Assembly (NCBI GenBank): GCA_017307375.1
Contig: JAFKFH010000007.1
Span: forward strand, 248,001 to 312,000
Direction: 5' to 3'
DNA: 64,000 bases
From: Alphaproteobacteria bacterium
Lineage (GTDB): Bacteria > Pseudomonadota > Alphaproteobacteria > Ferrovibrionales > Ferrovibrionaceae
Below are positions 26,262-36,622 of the stretch, in pieces (within the stretch, counting starts at the first letter, position 1; each line of letters opens with the position of its first letter). Below the pieces are notes generated by a model. That model was given only the letters and a program-made list of their open reading frames with translations, was not told where the DNA came from and did not search any database. A program made the position numbers and the translations under genes.

Positions 26262-27350
26262 TCATAGCGTGCCGGAGGCCCCGCGCGATACCCGTCCGCC
26301 GGGGTGGCGTTCGATGGCGCCGGTGAGGTCCCAGTCGACCAGGATCGCCTGGACCACGGCCGGGTCGAGGCCGGAGAGGCGGATCAGGTCGTCGACCGGC
26401 ATCGGCACCGGCGACAGCAGCCCGGCGAGCGCGCGGCGGCTGTCGTCGATATCGGCGGCGGCCGGGGCGGGGGCGCCGGGCGGGCGCGGCGCCGCCACCG
26501 GCGCGACCTGCGGGGCGAGCACCGCCAGCACGTCGTCGGCGCGTTCGGTCAGGATGGCGCCGCGGCGCAGCAGGTCGTTGCAGCCCTGCGCCCGGGCATC
26601 GAGCGGCGAGCCCGGCACCGCGAAGACCTCGCGGCCCTGGTCGGCGGCGAGGCGCGCGGTGATCAGCGAGCCCGATTTCAACGCGGCCTCGACCACCAGC
26701 ACCCCGAGAGAGACGCCGGAGATGATGCGGTTGCGGCGGGGGAACAGGTTGGGCTGCGTCGGGGTGCCCGGCGGCATCTCGGCCAGGATCAGGCCGTCCT
26801 CGCCCAACCGCCGCTGCAGCGCCTCGTTCTCCGGCGGGTAGATCACGTCGATACCGCCGGCGATCGCGGCGATCGTGCCGGTGGCGAGCGCGCCGTTATG
26901 CGCCGCCGTGTCGATGCCGCGGGCCAGGCCCGAGACGATGACAAAACCGGCGCGGCCGAGATCGGCGGCGAATTCGCGCGCCAGCCGCATGCCACCGGCC
27001 GAGGCGTTGCGCGCGCCGACGATGGCGACGGGCGGGCGGTCGAGCAGGTCGCGCCGCCCCCGGGCGGTCAGTACCGGCGGCGCGTCGTCGAGCTGGGCCA
27101 GCCCGGCCGGATAGCCGGGATCGCCGCGGAACAGGTGGAAGCCGCCGAGGCGGTGCAGCGTGTCGATCTCGCGCTCGATGTCGGCGCGCGGGGCGGTGCG
27201 GCGGCGCTTGTCGGCCAGGGCGTCGAGCGCCGCGGCCGCCGTGCCGTGCTCGGCCAGCGCGTCGCGGAAGGTGACCGGGCCGATCGTGTCGCTGCGCCAC
27301 AGGCGCAGCCGGTCGAAGCGGTCGCGCTCGTCCGCCGGCGCGGTGATCAC
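26262..27350 (-). CDS. dprA: DNA-processing protein DprA
   Basis: A 362-residue DprA/Smf protein. The Rossmann-like core contains [34 protein letters not shown] and [10 protein letters not shown], then [22 protein letters not shown]-terminal winged-helix (DML1-like) domain follows a Pro/Ala linker. DprA binds incoming single-stranded DNA and loads RecA during transformation. The GTG start at 27350 overlaps the plsY stop. The topA gene that usually follows in this gene order is separated from it by the CRISPR array. Confidence 0.94.
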   Translation of the reverse strand: MITAPADERDRFDRLRLWRSDTIGPVTFRDALAEHGTAAAALDALADKRRRTAPRADIEREIDTLHRLGGFHLFRGDPGYPAGLAQLDDAPPVLTARGRRDLLDRPPVAIVGARNASAGGMRLAREFAADLGRAGFVIVSGLARGIDTAAHNGALATGTIAAIAGGIDVIYPPENEALQRRLGEDGLILAEMPPGTPTQPNLFPRRNRIISGVSLGVLVVEAALKSGSLITARLAADQGREVFAVPGSPLDARAQGCNDLLRRGAILTERADDVLAVLAPQVAPVAAPRPPGAPAPAAADIDDSRRALAGLLSPVPMPVDDLIRLSGLDPAVVQAILVDWDLTGAIERHPGGRVSRGASGTL

Positions 27351-27964
27351 GCCGTCTCGGCCGGTTTCTTCTTGCCGATCCGCGGCTCGGTGCCGGCAGC
27401 CAGGCGGCGGATGTTCTCGTGATGGCGGATGAAGATCAGCACCGCCATGAACAGGCAGAGCGCCGCGAGCGCCGGGCCGCCGAGATACCAGGCCCAGACC
27501 GGCGCGGTGGCGGCCGCCACCAGCGCGGCGAGCGAGGAGATGCGCAGCAGGCCGGCCACCACCAGCCAGGTGGCGATGACGATCAGCCCCATCGGCCAGA
27601 ACACGCCGAGCAGCGTGCCGATGAAGGTCGCCACCCCCTTGCCGCCCTTGAAGCCGAGCCAGACGGGGAAGAGATGGCCGAGGAAGGCGGCGCCGCCGGC
27701 CAGGATCGCCAGGTCGAAGCCCCAGCGCATCGCGATCAGCGCGGCGATGCCGCCCTTGCCGGCATCGAGCACCAGCGTCGCCGCCGCCAGGTCCTTGCGG
27801 CCGGTGCGCAGCACGTTGGTCGCGCCGATATTGCCCGAGCCGATCTGGCGGATGTCGCCCAGCCCGGCCAGCCGGGTGAGCACGAGGCCGAACGGAATCG
27901 AGCCGAGCAGATAGCCGAGCACGACGGCGGCCAGGTAGAAATAGAAGGGCAGGGTCCAGCTCAC
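27347..27964 (-). CDS. plsY: Acyl-phosphate glycerol-3-phosphate acyltransferase
   Basis: A 205-residue inner-membrane enzyme with about five helices that makes lysophosphatidic acid from acyl phosphate and glycerol 3-phosphate. Family motifs are [28 protein letters not shown] and [15 protein letters not shown] start at 27964. Lies between the inactive dihydroorotase gene and dprA, the usual alphaproteobacterial order. Confidence 0.95.
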   Translation of the reverse strand: MSWTLPFYFYLAAVVLGYLLGSIPFGLVLTRLAGLGDIRQIGSGNIGATNVLRTGRKDLAAATLVLDAGKGGIAALIAMRWGFDLAILAGGAAFLGHLFPVWLGFKGGKGVATFIGTLLGVFWPMGLIVIATWLVVAGLLRISSLAALVAAATAPVWAWYLGGPALAALCLFMAVLIFIRHHENIRRLAAGTEPRIGKKKPAETA

Positions 27965-28025
27965 CGTCGCGGGCCTATCTCAGGGCGTGAACAAAGGTCG
28001 ATCCTGTGCCGATTTGCCCGGCCGA

Positions 28026-29327
28026 TCAACCCTCGCGCTTGCGTTCGAACACCGCGCGGCCGCCGACCACGGTGCGGACCACGTGGCCCTGCACCGGCCG
28101 GCCGTCGAACGGCGTGTTCTTGGCCTTCGAGCGCAGCTTCGAGCCGTCGACGATCCAGGGGGCGTCGAGGTCGAACAGCACCAGGTCGGCCGGCGCCCCG
28201 GCCGCCAGCCGCCCGCTGTCGAGGCCGAGCAGCCGGGCCGGGTTGATCGTCAGCTTGGCCAGCATGTCCAGGAGCGGGGCCGAACCGTTGTGGAACAGTT
28301 CGAGCGTCAGCGGCAGCAGCGTTTCCAGCCCGACCGCGCCGAAGGCGGCCTGGCCGAAGGGCAGGCGCTTGCTTTCGGGATCGCGCGGGCAATGGGCCGA
28401 GGAGATCACGTCGATCGTGCCGTCGCGCAGGCCTTCGACCACCGCCTTGCGGTCGGCCTCGTCGCGCAGCGGCGGGCGGGTCTTGGCGAAGGTGCGGTAT
28501 TCGCCGATCGCGGTTTCGTTCAGCGCGAAGTTGAACGGGGCGGCGCCGCAGGAAATCCTGAGGCCCCGGGCCTTCCAGCGGCGCACCACGTCGATGGCAT
28601 CGGCGGTCGACAGATGCGCGCCGTGCCAGCGGCCGCCGGTGGCGGCCACGAGGCGCATGTCGCGCTCGACCAGGATGGTCTCGGCGTAGCTCGGGATGCC
28701 GGCCAGGCCGAGCCGCGTCGCGGTCTCGCCGGCATTGACCACGCCGCTGCCGAGCGACGGGTCCTCGCAGATCTGCACGATCAGCGCGTCGAAATTGGTG
28801 GCGTAGGACAACAGCCGCCGCATGATCCGGGCATCCGGGATCGGCCGGTCGCCGTCGGTGAAGCAGACCGCGCCGGCTTCCTGCAGCAGGCCGAACTCGG
28901 TCATTTCCTTGCCGGCCAGGCCCTTGGTGGCCGCCGCCGCCGGCAGGAAGCGGACCAGCGCGGTGTTGCGGGCGCGGCGGTCGACGAATTCGACCAGCGC
29001 CACCTGGTCGATCACCGGGTTGGTGTTGGGCATCGTCACGATGGTGGTGACGCCGCCGGCAGCCGCGGCGCGGCCGGCGGTGGCCAGCGTCTCGTCATGC
29101 TCGGCCCCGGGCTCGCCGGTGAAGACATGCATGTCGATCAGGCCGGGGGCCAGGGCCAGCCGGGCGCAATTGACCTCGACGACGTCGCCGGGCACGCCGT
29201 CGTTGAACAGCCGCGGGCCGACATCGAGGATCTTGCCGTCCTGGACCAGCACGCTGCCCGGCACGTCGAGGCCGGTGGCGGGGTCGAGCAGGCGGGCGCG
29301 GACATAGGCGGTGCGCTGGCCGGTCAT
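28026..29327 (-). CDS. pyrX: Dihydroorotase-like protein lacking metal ligands (PyrC'/PyrX type)
   Basis: A 433-residue amidohydrolase-fold protein of the dihydroorotase family. The catalytic residues are missing: the HxH metal motif reads [10 protein letters not shown] (second His is Phe), the TPHH region reads APFNFAL, and the DHAPH region reads SSAHCPRD without the catalytic Asp. This matches the non-catalytic PyrC' proteins that form a structural complex with aspartate carbamoyltransferase. The ATG at 29327 overlaps the pyrB stop (ATGA), as expected for a tightly coupled pair. A functional PyrC must be encoded elsewhere. Confidence 0.9.
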   Translation of the reverse strand: MTGQRTAYVRARLLDPATGLDVPGSVLVQDGKILDVGPRLFNDGVPGDVVEVNCARLALAPGLIDMHVFTGEPGAEHDETLATAGRAAAAGGVTTIVTMPNTNPVIDQVALVEFVDRRARNTALVRFLPAAAATKGLAGKEMTEFGLLQEAGAVCFTDGDRPIPDARIMRRLLSYATNFDALIVQICEDPSLGSGVVNAGETATRLGLAGIPSYAETILVERDMRLVAATGGRWHGAHLSTADAIDVVRRWKARGLRISCGAAPFNFALNETAIGEYRTFAKTRPPLRDEADRKAVVEGLRDGTIDVISSAHCPRDPESKRLPFGQAAFGAVGLETLLPLTLELFHNGSAPLLDMLAKLTINPARLLGLDSGRLAAGAPADLVLFDLDAPWIVDGSKLRSKAKNTPFDGRPVQGHVVRTVVGGRAVFERKREG

Positions 29328-30322
29328 GCGCGGCCCTCCAGCGGGCGGCCGCCGATCTGGCCGGACCGGTTCGGGCGATGCTGGGCCAGCAGTTCGAGGC
29401 AGGCCATGCGCACGGCCACGCCCATCTCGACCTGCTCGCGGATGACCGAGCGGTGGATGTCGTCGGCGACTTCGGTGTCGATCTCGACGCCGCGGTTCAT
29501 CGGGCCGGGATGCATGATCAGGGCATCGGGCTTGGCTGCCTTCAGCTTGTCGGCGTCCAGGCCCCAGAAGCGGTAGTATTCGCGCAGCGACGGGATGAAG
29601 CCGCCCTGCATCCGCTCGGTCTGCAGGCGCAGCATCATGACGATGTCGCAGCCGTCGAGGCCCTTGCGCATGTCGTGATGGACCTCGACCCCGAAACGGT
29701 CGATCGCCGAGGGCAGCAGGGTCGGCGGCGCGACCAGCCGGACCCGCGCGCCCATCGCGTTCAGCAGGTAGATGTTGGAGCGCGCCACGCGGCTGTGCAG
29801 GATGTCGCCGCAGATCGCCACGATCAGCCCGGCCAGGTGGCCCTTGCGGCGGCGGATGGTCAGGGCGTCGAGCAGCGCCTGGGTCGGGTGTTCGTGCTGG
29901 CCGTCGCCGGCATTCAGCACCGAGCCGTCGACCTTGCGGGCCAGCAGCTCGACCGCCCCCGAATCGGCGTGCCGCACCACCAGCAGGTCGGGGTTCATCG
30001 CGTTCAGCGTCATCGCCGTGTCGATCAGCGTCTCGCCCTTCTTCACCGACGAGGTGTCGACCGACATGTTGATGACGTCGGCGCCGAGCCGCTGGCCTGC
30101 GAGTTCGAACGACGTGCGGGTGCGCGTCGAGTTCTCGAAGAACAGGTTGATCAGCGTCCGGCCGCGCAGGACCTGGGACTTCTTGTCGACCTGCCGGTTC
30201 TGTTCGACATGGGCCTCCGCCCGGTCGAGCAGCATGACAATGTCGGCGGGGGAAAGCCCTTCGATACCCAGCAGATGCCGGTGCGGAAAGAAGGGCAGGG
30301 GAGCGTTTTCGACGGCGTTCAT
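29324..30322 (-). CDS. pyrB: Aspartate carbamoyltransferase catalytic subunit
   Basis: A 332-residue enzyme that makes carbamoyl aspartate, the committed step of pyrimidine synthesis. The carbamoyl-phosphate motif is [13 protein letters not shown]. Other family stretches are [40 protein letters not shown] and [12 protein letters not shown]. No PyrI regulatory subunit gene adjoins; instead it is coupled to the inactive dihydroorotase gene. It starts 12 bp after the queC stop. Confidence 0.96.
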   Translation of the reverse strand: MNAVENAPLPFFPHRHLLGIEGLSPADIVMLLDRAEAHVEQNRQVDKKSQVLRGRTLINLFFENSTRTRTSFELAGQRLGADVINMSVDTSSVKKGETLIDTAMTLNAMNPDLLVVRHADSGAVELLARKVDGSVLNAGDGQHEHPTQALLDALTIRRRKGHLAGLIVAICGDILHSRVARSNIYLLNAMGARVRLVAPPTLLPSAIDRFGVEVHHDMRKGLDGCDIVMMLRLQTERMQGGFIPSLREYYRFWGLDADKLKAAKPDALIMHPGPMNRGVEIDTEVADDIHRSVIREQVEMGVAVRMACLELLAQHRPNRSGQIGGRPLEGRA

Positions 30323-30334
30323 CGAAAGCCGATC

Positions 30335-31075
30335 CTATAGACCTGCGGGGTCTCCGCCGCAAGGATCCGATGACACGTAGCGCTGCCAGCCATTGGCCCG
30401 CAGCCGGCAGGCGTCGCAGGCGCCGCAGCCATAGCCCCAGCCGTGGCGCCGGCTGCGGTCGCCGGCATAGCAGGAATGGCTTTCCTCGACGATCAGCGCG
30501 ACCAGTTCCCGGCCGCCCAGCCGTTCGGCCAGCCGCCAGGTTTCGGCCTTGTCGAGCCACATCAGCGGGGTATCGAGCACGATGCGGGCGTCCATGCCCA
30601 GGCTCAGCGCCGCCTGCAGCGCCTTGATCGTGTCGTCGCGGCAATCGGGATAGCCGGAATAGTCGGTCTCGCACATGCCGGCGACGACATGCTTCAGTCC
30701 GCGCTGATAGGCGACGATCGCGGCGAAGGTCAGGAACACCAGGTTACGCCCGGGCACGAAGGTCGCCGGCAGGTCCGGGTCGCGCCGGCCATCGCCGAGA
30801 TCGCAGGTCAGCGCCGAATGGCTGACCTGGCCCAGCACGTCGAGCGGGATGAGACGGTCCGGCCCCAGCCTGGCCGCCCAGACCGGATTGAGCGCGGCGA
30901 GGCCCCGGCGCAGCGGTTCGCGGGCGTCCAGTTCAATGGCGTGGCGCTGGCCATAGGCGAAGCCGAGCGTCTCGACCCGCTCGAAACGGTCGAGCGCCCA
31001 GGCCAGGCAGGTCGCCGAATCCTGGCCGCCGGAAAAGACGACCAGCGCCGAGGCGGGATCGAGGGCTGCAACCAT
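30335..31075 (-). CDS. queC: 7-cyano-7-deazaguanine synthase
   Basis: A 246-residue QueC enzyme, which makes preQ0 from 7-carboxy-7-deazaguanine and ammonia with ATP on the route to queuosine. The ATP pyrophosphatase loop is [13 protein letters not shown]. The substrate region is [11 protein letters not shown], and the zinc site is the four-cysteine cluster near the C terminus ([18 protein letters not shown]). The ATG at 31075 is 1 bp from the upstream CYTH gene stop, so the two are co-transcribed. Confidence 0.95.
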   Translation of the reverse strand: MVAALDPASALVVFSGGQDSATCLAWALDRFERVETLGFAYGQRHAIELDAREPLRRGLAALNPVWAARLGPDRLIPLDVLGQVSHSALTCDLGDGRRDPDLPATFVPGRNLVFLTFAAIVAYQRGLKHVVAGMCETDYSGYPDCRDDTIKALQAALSLGMDARIVLDTPLMWLDKAETWRLAERLGGRELVALIVEESHSCYAGDRSRRHGWGYGCGACDACRLRANGWQRYVSSDPCGGDPAGL

Positions 31076-31076
31076 G

Positions 31077-31955
31077 TCAGCTGCCGCAGATCCGCCGGTA
31101 GACCGCCGCGGTCTTGGTGTCGCCCGCGACCAGCATCGGCTTGATCGTCTGGTTGGCGGCGAGCGCGGCGAGGTAGCGGTCGGCGATCGACGGGGCGGGC
31201 GGCGTGGCCGAGGGCGGCGCCACCTTGTGGTTGAAGGTGTATTCGGCCGCGATCGGCGCGCGGCCGTCGGCATTGTACCAGACGATCAGCGCGGCCTGCA
31301 GTACCAGGCCGGGAAATTGCAGGATGCCCAGGTCGTCCTCGACCTGCAGCACGGTCAGCCCGTCGACCGGTTCGAGTTTCGTCTCGCCCGGCCCGAAACC
31401 GGCCAGCGCCGGAAAGATCGCTGCGGCCTTGGCGATCGTCGTCGTCTCCGCCCATTCGTTGATCCGGGTCGAGCCGGAGAGGGAATAGAGCCGGACGATC
31501 TGGCCGTCGCGCCAGACCGGTTCCTCGGCCAGTTCCAGCTTGGCCTTGCGCCCGGCCAGCACCGCCGGATCGATCCGGCCGGCGGCGGCGAAATCGGTGC
31601 CGCGGCTTTTCAGCGTGATCTGCCAGTCGGTCGGCGTGTCCTTGCCGGCCTTGGCGCGGGCCCGCAGCATCAGCCCGTGCCGGCAATAGAGCTCGCCGGA
31701 CCTGGTGTCGTAGAAGCGTACCAGAGTGCGCTTGGTTCGCGCCTTGCCGCCCGGTGTCACCGTGGCGCCGAGCTGCCGGGCATCGTTCTGCGCCGCGACC
31801 CACAGCTTGGCCGAGGCCGCGGCATAGGAGGCGGCGAACGGGGCGGGATCGACGGCGAGCTTGAATTCCCGCTCGCTGATCGGCGGGGTCGCCGCGGCGG
31901 GCAGCGGCAGGCAGAGACAAAGCGCCGCGACGATGACACGTGCCAGCACGCCCAT
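31077..31955 (-). CDS. Secreted CYTH-domain protein
   Basis: A 292-residue protein with a signal peptide ([22 protein letters not shown]). Right after it comes [10 protein letters not shown], which fits the ExExK signature of the CYTH/triphosphate tunnel fold. The later [22 protein letters not shown] and WQITLKSRG follow the basic strand pattern of that fold. CYTH enzymes bind triphosphates or polyphosphate with a divalent metal and are usually cytoplasmic; a signal peptide is uncommon. The ATG at 31955 was chosen because it begins the signal peptide, although the frame is open to 32018. Activity is not known. Confidence 0.68.
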   Translation of the reverse strand: MGVLARVIVAALCLCLPLPAAATPPISEREFKLAVDPAPFAASYAAASAKLWVAAQNDARQLGATVTPGGKARTKRTLVRFYDTRSGELYCRHGLMLRARAKAGKDTPTDWQITLKSRGTDFAAAGRIDPAVLAGRKAKLELAEEPVWRDGQIVRLYSLSGSTRINEWAETTTIAKAAAIFPALAGFGPGETKLEPVDGLTVLQVEDDLGILQFPGLVLQAALIVWYNADGRAPIAAEYTFNHKVAPPSATPPAPSIADRYLAALAANQTIKPMLVAGDTKTAAVYRRICGS

Positions 31956-32032
31956 AGCCTCCCGCGATGGAACCGAAGACGACCGAAGGAAGCTAGGGGC
32001 GTACAACTGTGCAGTCAATCTTTCTTGCAGCG

Positions 32033-33361
32033 TCAGTAATGAAACTCGGCGATGGCGACGTGGCCCGCGGCCGGCGATTCGGCACGGATGGTCATCTTCT
32101 CGTCGTTGAACTGCACCGGCACGGCCTGGCCGGGCTGGTCGACGACGCGGCTGGCGGTGGCGGTGCCGGGCACGCCCTTGTTGATCCCGTCGGGCAGGGT
32201 GCCGGCGATCAGCACGGTGTCGCGGTCGATGCCGAAATAGCCGCGCGGCCGGGTGATGGTGACCGCGGCCTTGGCCTCCTTCAGCTTGTCGTCGACCGGT
32301 TGCAACCGGATGGTGACGTACTTGGCCGATCGCGGGAATGGCGTGCGATAGGTATGGGTGGTCGGATAACCGGCCGCGGTCACCTCGAATTCATAATAGG
32401 CCTGCGGATCGGCGGTGAACGGCCCCCAGACGCCGTCGGCACCGACGGTCTTCTGGTGCCGGGCCTCGCCCTGGCGGGCACCGGTGGCCGGGTCGACCTG
32501 ATAGATCGCCAGCGCGGCGCCGGCCACCGGCAGGTTGGTCGGCGCGCCGGCGGCGAAGCCGGTGATGGTGCCGGTCAGGACCGGGGCGGCTTCCGCCGTG
32601 ATCGCGGTCGAGGCCGGTTTCTTGCCGGCGATGGCCTCGTAGATCACCGCGAAGGCGCGGGGATGGAAGCCGACCTCGCGATGGTCGAGGCCGTCGAGCA
32701 CGATGTTGTTGGCCCCGTCGAGCGCCGGGGCATCATAGGATACCCCGGTCGGCTTGCCCGGCGTGCCGAGGAATTCGCCGGTCGGCTGGGCGTATTTGTC
32801 GTTCTTGTCGGACCGGATCGTGGTGAAGGGGATGCCCGCCACCACTTCGCCGCCCGAATTCAGCCTGGTCATCAGCACCCCGGCGCCGTTGAATTCGCTG
32901 TTCGGGCCGCCCGGCGCGTTGAAGACGCCATGGTTGACGCCGCCGCCCAGCACCACGGCCGCCGTATTGGCCGCGCCGCCGCCGAAGCGGACATAGTTGC
33001 GGATCGTGTTGGCGCCGCGCGAATTGCCGACCAGGGCCACCTTCGGCGCGCCGGTGGTGATCAGTACCCGCGCGACCTCGGCCGCCAGTTGGGCGGCCAC
33101 GTCGGTCGACGACGTCCGGTTCGGCTGGGGCTTGTCGTCCAGCGACTGGGCCTGCGGCGCGGCGAGATCGATGGCGAACAACAGCTTCGGGTCGTAGCCC
33201 TGCGATTCGAAGCGCCAGATCGTCGGTTGCCACAGCGCCGCGGTATCGCCGTTGCCATGGACGAAGACGATCGGGATCTGTGCGTTCTGGGCCTGGGCCG
33301 AGGCGGCGCCGAGGCCGATCAGCATCGCGGCGGCGGTGGCGAGGCGGCGAAGGATGGCCAT
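32033..33361 (-). CDS. Secreted alpha/beta hydrolase with C-terminal beta-rich domain
   Basis: A 442-residue protein with a signal peptide (MAILRRLATAAAMLIGLGAASAQA). The hydrolase domain (about residues 28-250) has the oxyanion stretch VFVHGNGD, the nucleophile elbow GNSRG and a late DHREVGFHP segment that can supply the catalytic His. Residues about 260-442 form a repeat-like beta-rich region (TGTITGFAAG, YYEFEVTAAGYPTTH) resembling carboxypeptidase-regulatory-like modules. Lipase or polyester depolymerase activity is plausible but not decided by motifs. Divergent from the gene at 33457. Confidence 0.7.
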   Translation of the reverse strand: MAILRRLATAAAMLIGLGAASAQAQNAQIPIVFVHGNGDTAALWQPTIWRFESQGYDPKLLFAIDLAAPQAQSLDDKPQPNRTSSTDVAAQLAAEVARVLITTGAPKVALVGNSRGANTIRNYVRFGGGAANTAAVVLGGGVNHGVFNAPGGPNSEFNGAGVLMTRLNSGGEVVAGIPFTTIRSDKNDKYAQPTGEFLGTPGKPTGVSYDAPALDGANNIVLDGLDHREVGFHPRAFAVIYEAIAGKKPASTAITAEAAPVLTGTITGFAAGAPTNLPVAGAALAIYQVDPATGARQGEARHQKTVGADGVWGPFTADPQAYYEFEVTAAGYPTTHTYRTPFPRSAKYVTIRLQPVDDKLKEAKAAVTITRPRGYFGIDRDTVLIAGTLPDGINKGVPGTATASRVVDQPGQAVPVQFNDEKMTIRAESPAAGHVAIAEFHY

Positions 33362-33456
33362 TGTCTGGTGTTTTCCCTGATGGTGAGCCGCGCAATTTAG
33401 CCAACAGCGATGACCGTTGTGCAACAGAAGACGCTCGCATAGGCTCGTTTCCGCCC

Positions 33457-34623
33457 ATGACCCCATCGCTCGAGGCCATTCTCCTTTCCGGCCAGACCGT
33501 CGCCCTGAACGTCGCCAAGGCCTCGGCGCATGTCGACGAGCGCGACTTCCTGTTCAAGTGCCGCGGCCTCAACCGGACGGTGATCTTCAAGTATCCGAAT
33601 TTCGACGCCCACGAAAATCCGTTCGCCAGTGCCGCCAGCCGGCGTTCGGGCGGCACCGTGCGGCGGACCGTGGCGGTGGGGCGCCGGCCGATCCGCACCG
33701 CGATCTACATTCCCCATGATGCCGGCGAGGTCGAGGGTGGCGGCTTCGCGCTGTTCGCCGACGACCCCGACGCCCAGCCGCTGATGGTGCGGCATATCGG
33801 CCTGGCGCCGGAAAGCGACCCGGCGCATATCGACGACTGGCGCATCCTCAGGCTGCTGATGGACCTGCCGTCGCTCGACCCGTTCCTGGTGGAAAACGCA
33901 TTCCGGCAGGCCAGCATCGAGGCGAACCCGGCCTATCTGGCGATCGATCACGAAGATGCCGACGTCATCCGCGAGTCGATCGCCGACAAGGTCAAGCCGA
34001 TCATCGCCCGCGCCGTGGGCCGCATGGATCCGGCCAAGCTGGACGGGCGGGCCCGCCGCTTCGTCGATGCGATCTGGGACGACAGCCAGACCGACGCCAG
34101 CCAGTTCATCACCGCCTTCGGCATCACCGAGGCCGAGGCGCCCGCGATCTTTTCCGCCTGGAAGGGCGTGGCCTTCTTCGCCTACGAGTTCGACAAGAAC
34201 CGGGCCGACCTGAAACAGCTGATGGCGTGGCTGGCGTCCAAGCAGAGCCTGCCGGTCGATTCGCGGCTGCTGCCCGATACCGACCGGCACCTGGTCGGCA
34301 TGCTGCGCGATTCGATCCGCGATTCGGCCAAGACGGTGGTCACCTCGATGATCGAGGTGCTGAAGCGCTACGACGAGGGCTATGCGACGCTGATCGACCA
34401 GAACGACCCCAGGGTCTTCCGGGATTTCCTGCTGCATGCGCCGAATCATTTCTGGACGCTGGGCGCCTGCAACGCGGCGATGGCCCAGGCCATCACCACC
34501 TGGCGGCGCTACATGCGCTTCAGCCGCGGCGGCGCGCTGACCTTCGAACACCTCGAGCGGCTGTTCCAGGTCTGCAACAAGATATTGAAGGGCCAGAGCG
34601 GCGGGGTCGGCGACCTCAACTGA
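33457..34623 (+). CDS. Hypothetical protein, 388 residues
   Basis: A soluble protein without signal peptide, membrane helix or any domain I recognise. The first 100 residues look beta-rich with Arg-rich segments (RRSGGTVRRTVAVGRRPIRT). The remainder is mostly helical and contains aromatic patches (FFAYEFDKNRADL, NHFWTLGACNA). The frame is open from 33280, but the ATG at 33457 is the first after the divergent promoter region. Base composition and codon use match the neighbours. It stands alone between a secreted hydrolase (divergent) and a chemoreceptor (convergent). Confidence 0.68.
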   Translation: MTPSLEAILLSGQTVALNVAKASAHVDERDFLFKCRGLNRTVIFKYPNFDAHENPFASAASRRSGGTVRRTVAVGRRPIRTAIYIPHDAGEVEGGGFALFADDPDAQPLMVRHIGLAPESDPAHIDDWRILRLLMDLPSLDPFLVENAFRQASIEANPAYLAIDHEDADVIRESIADKVKPIIARAVGRMDPAKLDGRARRFVDAIWDDSQTDASQFITAFGITEAEAPAIFSAWKGVAFFAYEFDKNRADLKQLMAWLASKQSLPVDSRLLPDTDRHLVGMLRDSIRDSAKTVVTSMIEVLKRYDEGYATLIDQNDPRVFRDFLLHAPNHFWTLGACNAAMAQAITTWRRYMRFSRGGALTFEHLERLFQVCNKILKGQSGGVGDLN

Positions 34624-34653
34624 GGCACCGGCCCCGCCACCCTGACCCTCGTC

Positions 34654-34679
34654 CCGGCCCCGGGGGGGAGTAGGGCCGG
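34654..34679. terminator. Possible hairpin between convergent genes
   Basis: A 7-bp inverted repeat, CCGGCCC with GGGCCGG, around a 12-nt G-rich loop, located between the stop of the 388-residue gene and the stop of the convergent chemoreceptor gene. No T tract. Confidence 0.35.
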
Positions 34680-36521
34680 TTACTTCGACTTGACGAAGGT
34701 CGCGATGTCGCCCTTCAACTCGGTGGACTGGCGGGTCAGTTCGTCGGCGGCGCCGAGCAAATCGCCGACCGAGTCGCCGGTCGAGCGTGCCATGTCCGAG
34801 ACCTGGTGGATCGACGCGGTCACCTGGGTGGCGCCGGCCGCGGCCTGCTGGACGTTGCGGCTGATCTCGGCCGTCGACGCCGATTGCTGTTCGACGGCGG
34901 CGGCGATCGAGCCGGAAATCTCGTTGATCTGGTCGACGGTGACGCCGATCCGGCCGATCGCGGCGACCGCTTCCCTGGTCTGACCCTGGATCGCGGCGAT
35001 CTGTGCCGAGATCTGCTCGGTGGCCTTGGCCGTCTGGTTGGCGAGCGTCTTGACCTCGGAGGCGACGACGGCAAAGCCCTTGCCGGCCTCGCCGGCGCGC
35101 GCCGCCTCGATCGTCGCATTCAGCGCCAGCAGGTTGGTCTGCCCGGCGATGTTGCGGATCAGCGCGACGATCTCGTTGATCGCCTCGGCGGTGCCGGCAA
35201 GCGTGGTGACGGCGGCATTGCTGGTGCTGGCCTCGTCGGCGGCCGAGCGCGCCACCCGCGATGCCTGGGCGACCTGGTTGGAGATCTCGCGGATCGAGGC
35301 CGAGAGTTCCTCGGATGCCGCGGCGACCGTCTGCAGGTTGGCCGACGACTGCTCGGCGGCCGCCGCCACGTCGTTGGCCTGCTCGCCGGTGCGCAGCGCG
35401 TTGGTCTTGAGCCCCTCGGCCGTCGCCTGCAGTTCGGTCGCGGCGGCGGACACCGCGCCGACGACTTCCTCGACCCGCCCCGTCAGCCTGACGGTGTCGG
35501 TGATGACCGACCAGGAGACCATCGGCCCGAGATAGCGGCCATCCGTGCTGATGACTGCCGAGGCATTGAGGTCGAGCGTTTCCGGCCCCACCTTGATGCG
35601 GGCACGGAACGGCAGGTTCTTCGGGTCGGCCAGGATGCGGCGCTGATGGGCCGGGTTCTTGTGGAACACGTCGATCGACTTGCCCAACATGTCGTCGGCC
35701 TTGACCGGCAGATAGGCTTCCAGCCGGCGGAAGGTCTCGATCGCGGTGCGATTCAGGTAGACGAGCCGGAGATCCTCGGGCTCGGCCATCATCACGTTGA
35801 TCGGCATGTTGTCGAGCATCTGCATCAGCCGCGCGACCTCGGTTTCCTGGCGCTTCTGCTCGGTGACGATCGACCAGGTCAGCATCGTGCCGGTATAGCT
35901 GCCGTCCGGGCCGGTCAGCGCGGTCACGAACAGGCCGAGCTGCTCGTCGCCCAGGCGGATTGTGGTCTTGAACGGCAGGTTCTTCGGATCGGCCAGCAGG
36001 CGGCGCTGGTGCTCGGGATGCTTGTGGAAGATGTCGATCGACTGGCCGATCAGCGTGTCGACCTTGACCGGCAGCAGATGTTCCAGCCGCTTCAGCGTGT
36101 CCTTGGTCGCCTGGTTCATGTAGACGATGCGCAGGTCGCGGTTGCAGGTCATGATGTTGACCGGCGCCTGCTCCAGCATCTGGGTCAGCTGGTTGTTGTG
36201 CGCTTCCAGCGCGTCGCTCGCGGTGGTGTCGCTGACGGCGATGACCTGGCCGCCGGCATCGTCCGCCGCCGAAACCAGTTTCAGACGGCGCTCGCCGTCG
36301 TCGACGCGGCCCTGGCCCAGCGCTGCCTTCGCACGTTCGGCGGCGCGGTCGCCCAGCATCCGGCTGGCTGCTTGATTCGCGTAGGAAGGCTTGCCGCTGG
36401 CATCGAGCGCGACCAGCCCGATCGGGGCGCGATCGAGCAGCCGGTGCGCGAAATCCTTCGCGCGATGCTCGCTTTCGAGTTGCTGGGTCAGATCGAGAAA
36501 AGTCTTTTTCGGCAGCAGCAT
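34680..36521 (-). CDS. Soluble chemoreceptor with three PAS-like domains
   Basis: A 613-residue methyl-accepting chemotaxis protein with no membrane helix and no HAMP domain. Three PAS-like units lie at about residues 25-110, 115-240 and 245-370. The second and third are close duplicates of each other: both have the [18 protein letters not shown] type stretch, then [16 protein letters not shown] versus [16 protein letters not shown], then LADPKNLPF. The signalling domain (about 375-613) has the conserved hairpin tip [25 protein letters not shown]. It probably senses a cytoplasmic cue such as redox or a bound cofactor. The ATG at 36521 follows GGAGGGG. Confidence 0.88.
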   Translation of the reverse strand: MLLPKKTFLDLTQQLESEHRAKDFAHRLLDRAPIGLVALDASGKPSYANQAASRMLGDRAAERAKAALGQGRVDDGERRLKLVSAADDAGGQVIAVSDTTASDALEAHNNQLTQMLEQAPVNIMTCNRDLRIVYMNQATKDTLKRLEHLLPVKVDTLIGQSIDIFHKHPEHQRRLLADPKNLPFKTTIRLGDEQLGLFVTALTGPDGSYTGTMLTWSIVTEQKRQETEVARLMQMLDNMPINVMMAEPEDLRLVYLNRTAIETFRRLEAYLPVKADDMLGKSIDVFHKNPAHQRRILADPKNLPFRARIKVGPETLDLNASAVISTDGRYLGPMVSWSVITDTVRLTGRVEEVVGAVSAAATELQATAEGLKTNALRTGEQANDVAAAAEQSSANLQTVAAASEELSASIREISNQVAQASRVARSAADEASTSNAAVTTLAGTAEAINEIVALIRNIAGQTNLLALNATIEAARAGEAGKGFAVVASEVKTLANQTAKATEQISAQIAAIQGQTREAVAAIGRIGVTVDQINEISGSIAAAVEQQSASTAEISRNVQQAAAGATQVTASIHQVSDMARSTGDSVGDLLGAADELTRQSTELKGDIATFVKSK

Positions 36522-36622
36522 GGCGTATCCCCTCCGTGACGAGAGGAGGATACGAAAGTCGGGTATGACGGGGTGTGAGTGTTTGTAAAGAAAGTTGAGA
36601 ATAGCGAGCCGTTCGCAAATAT

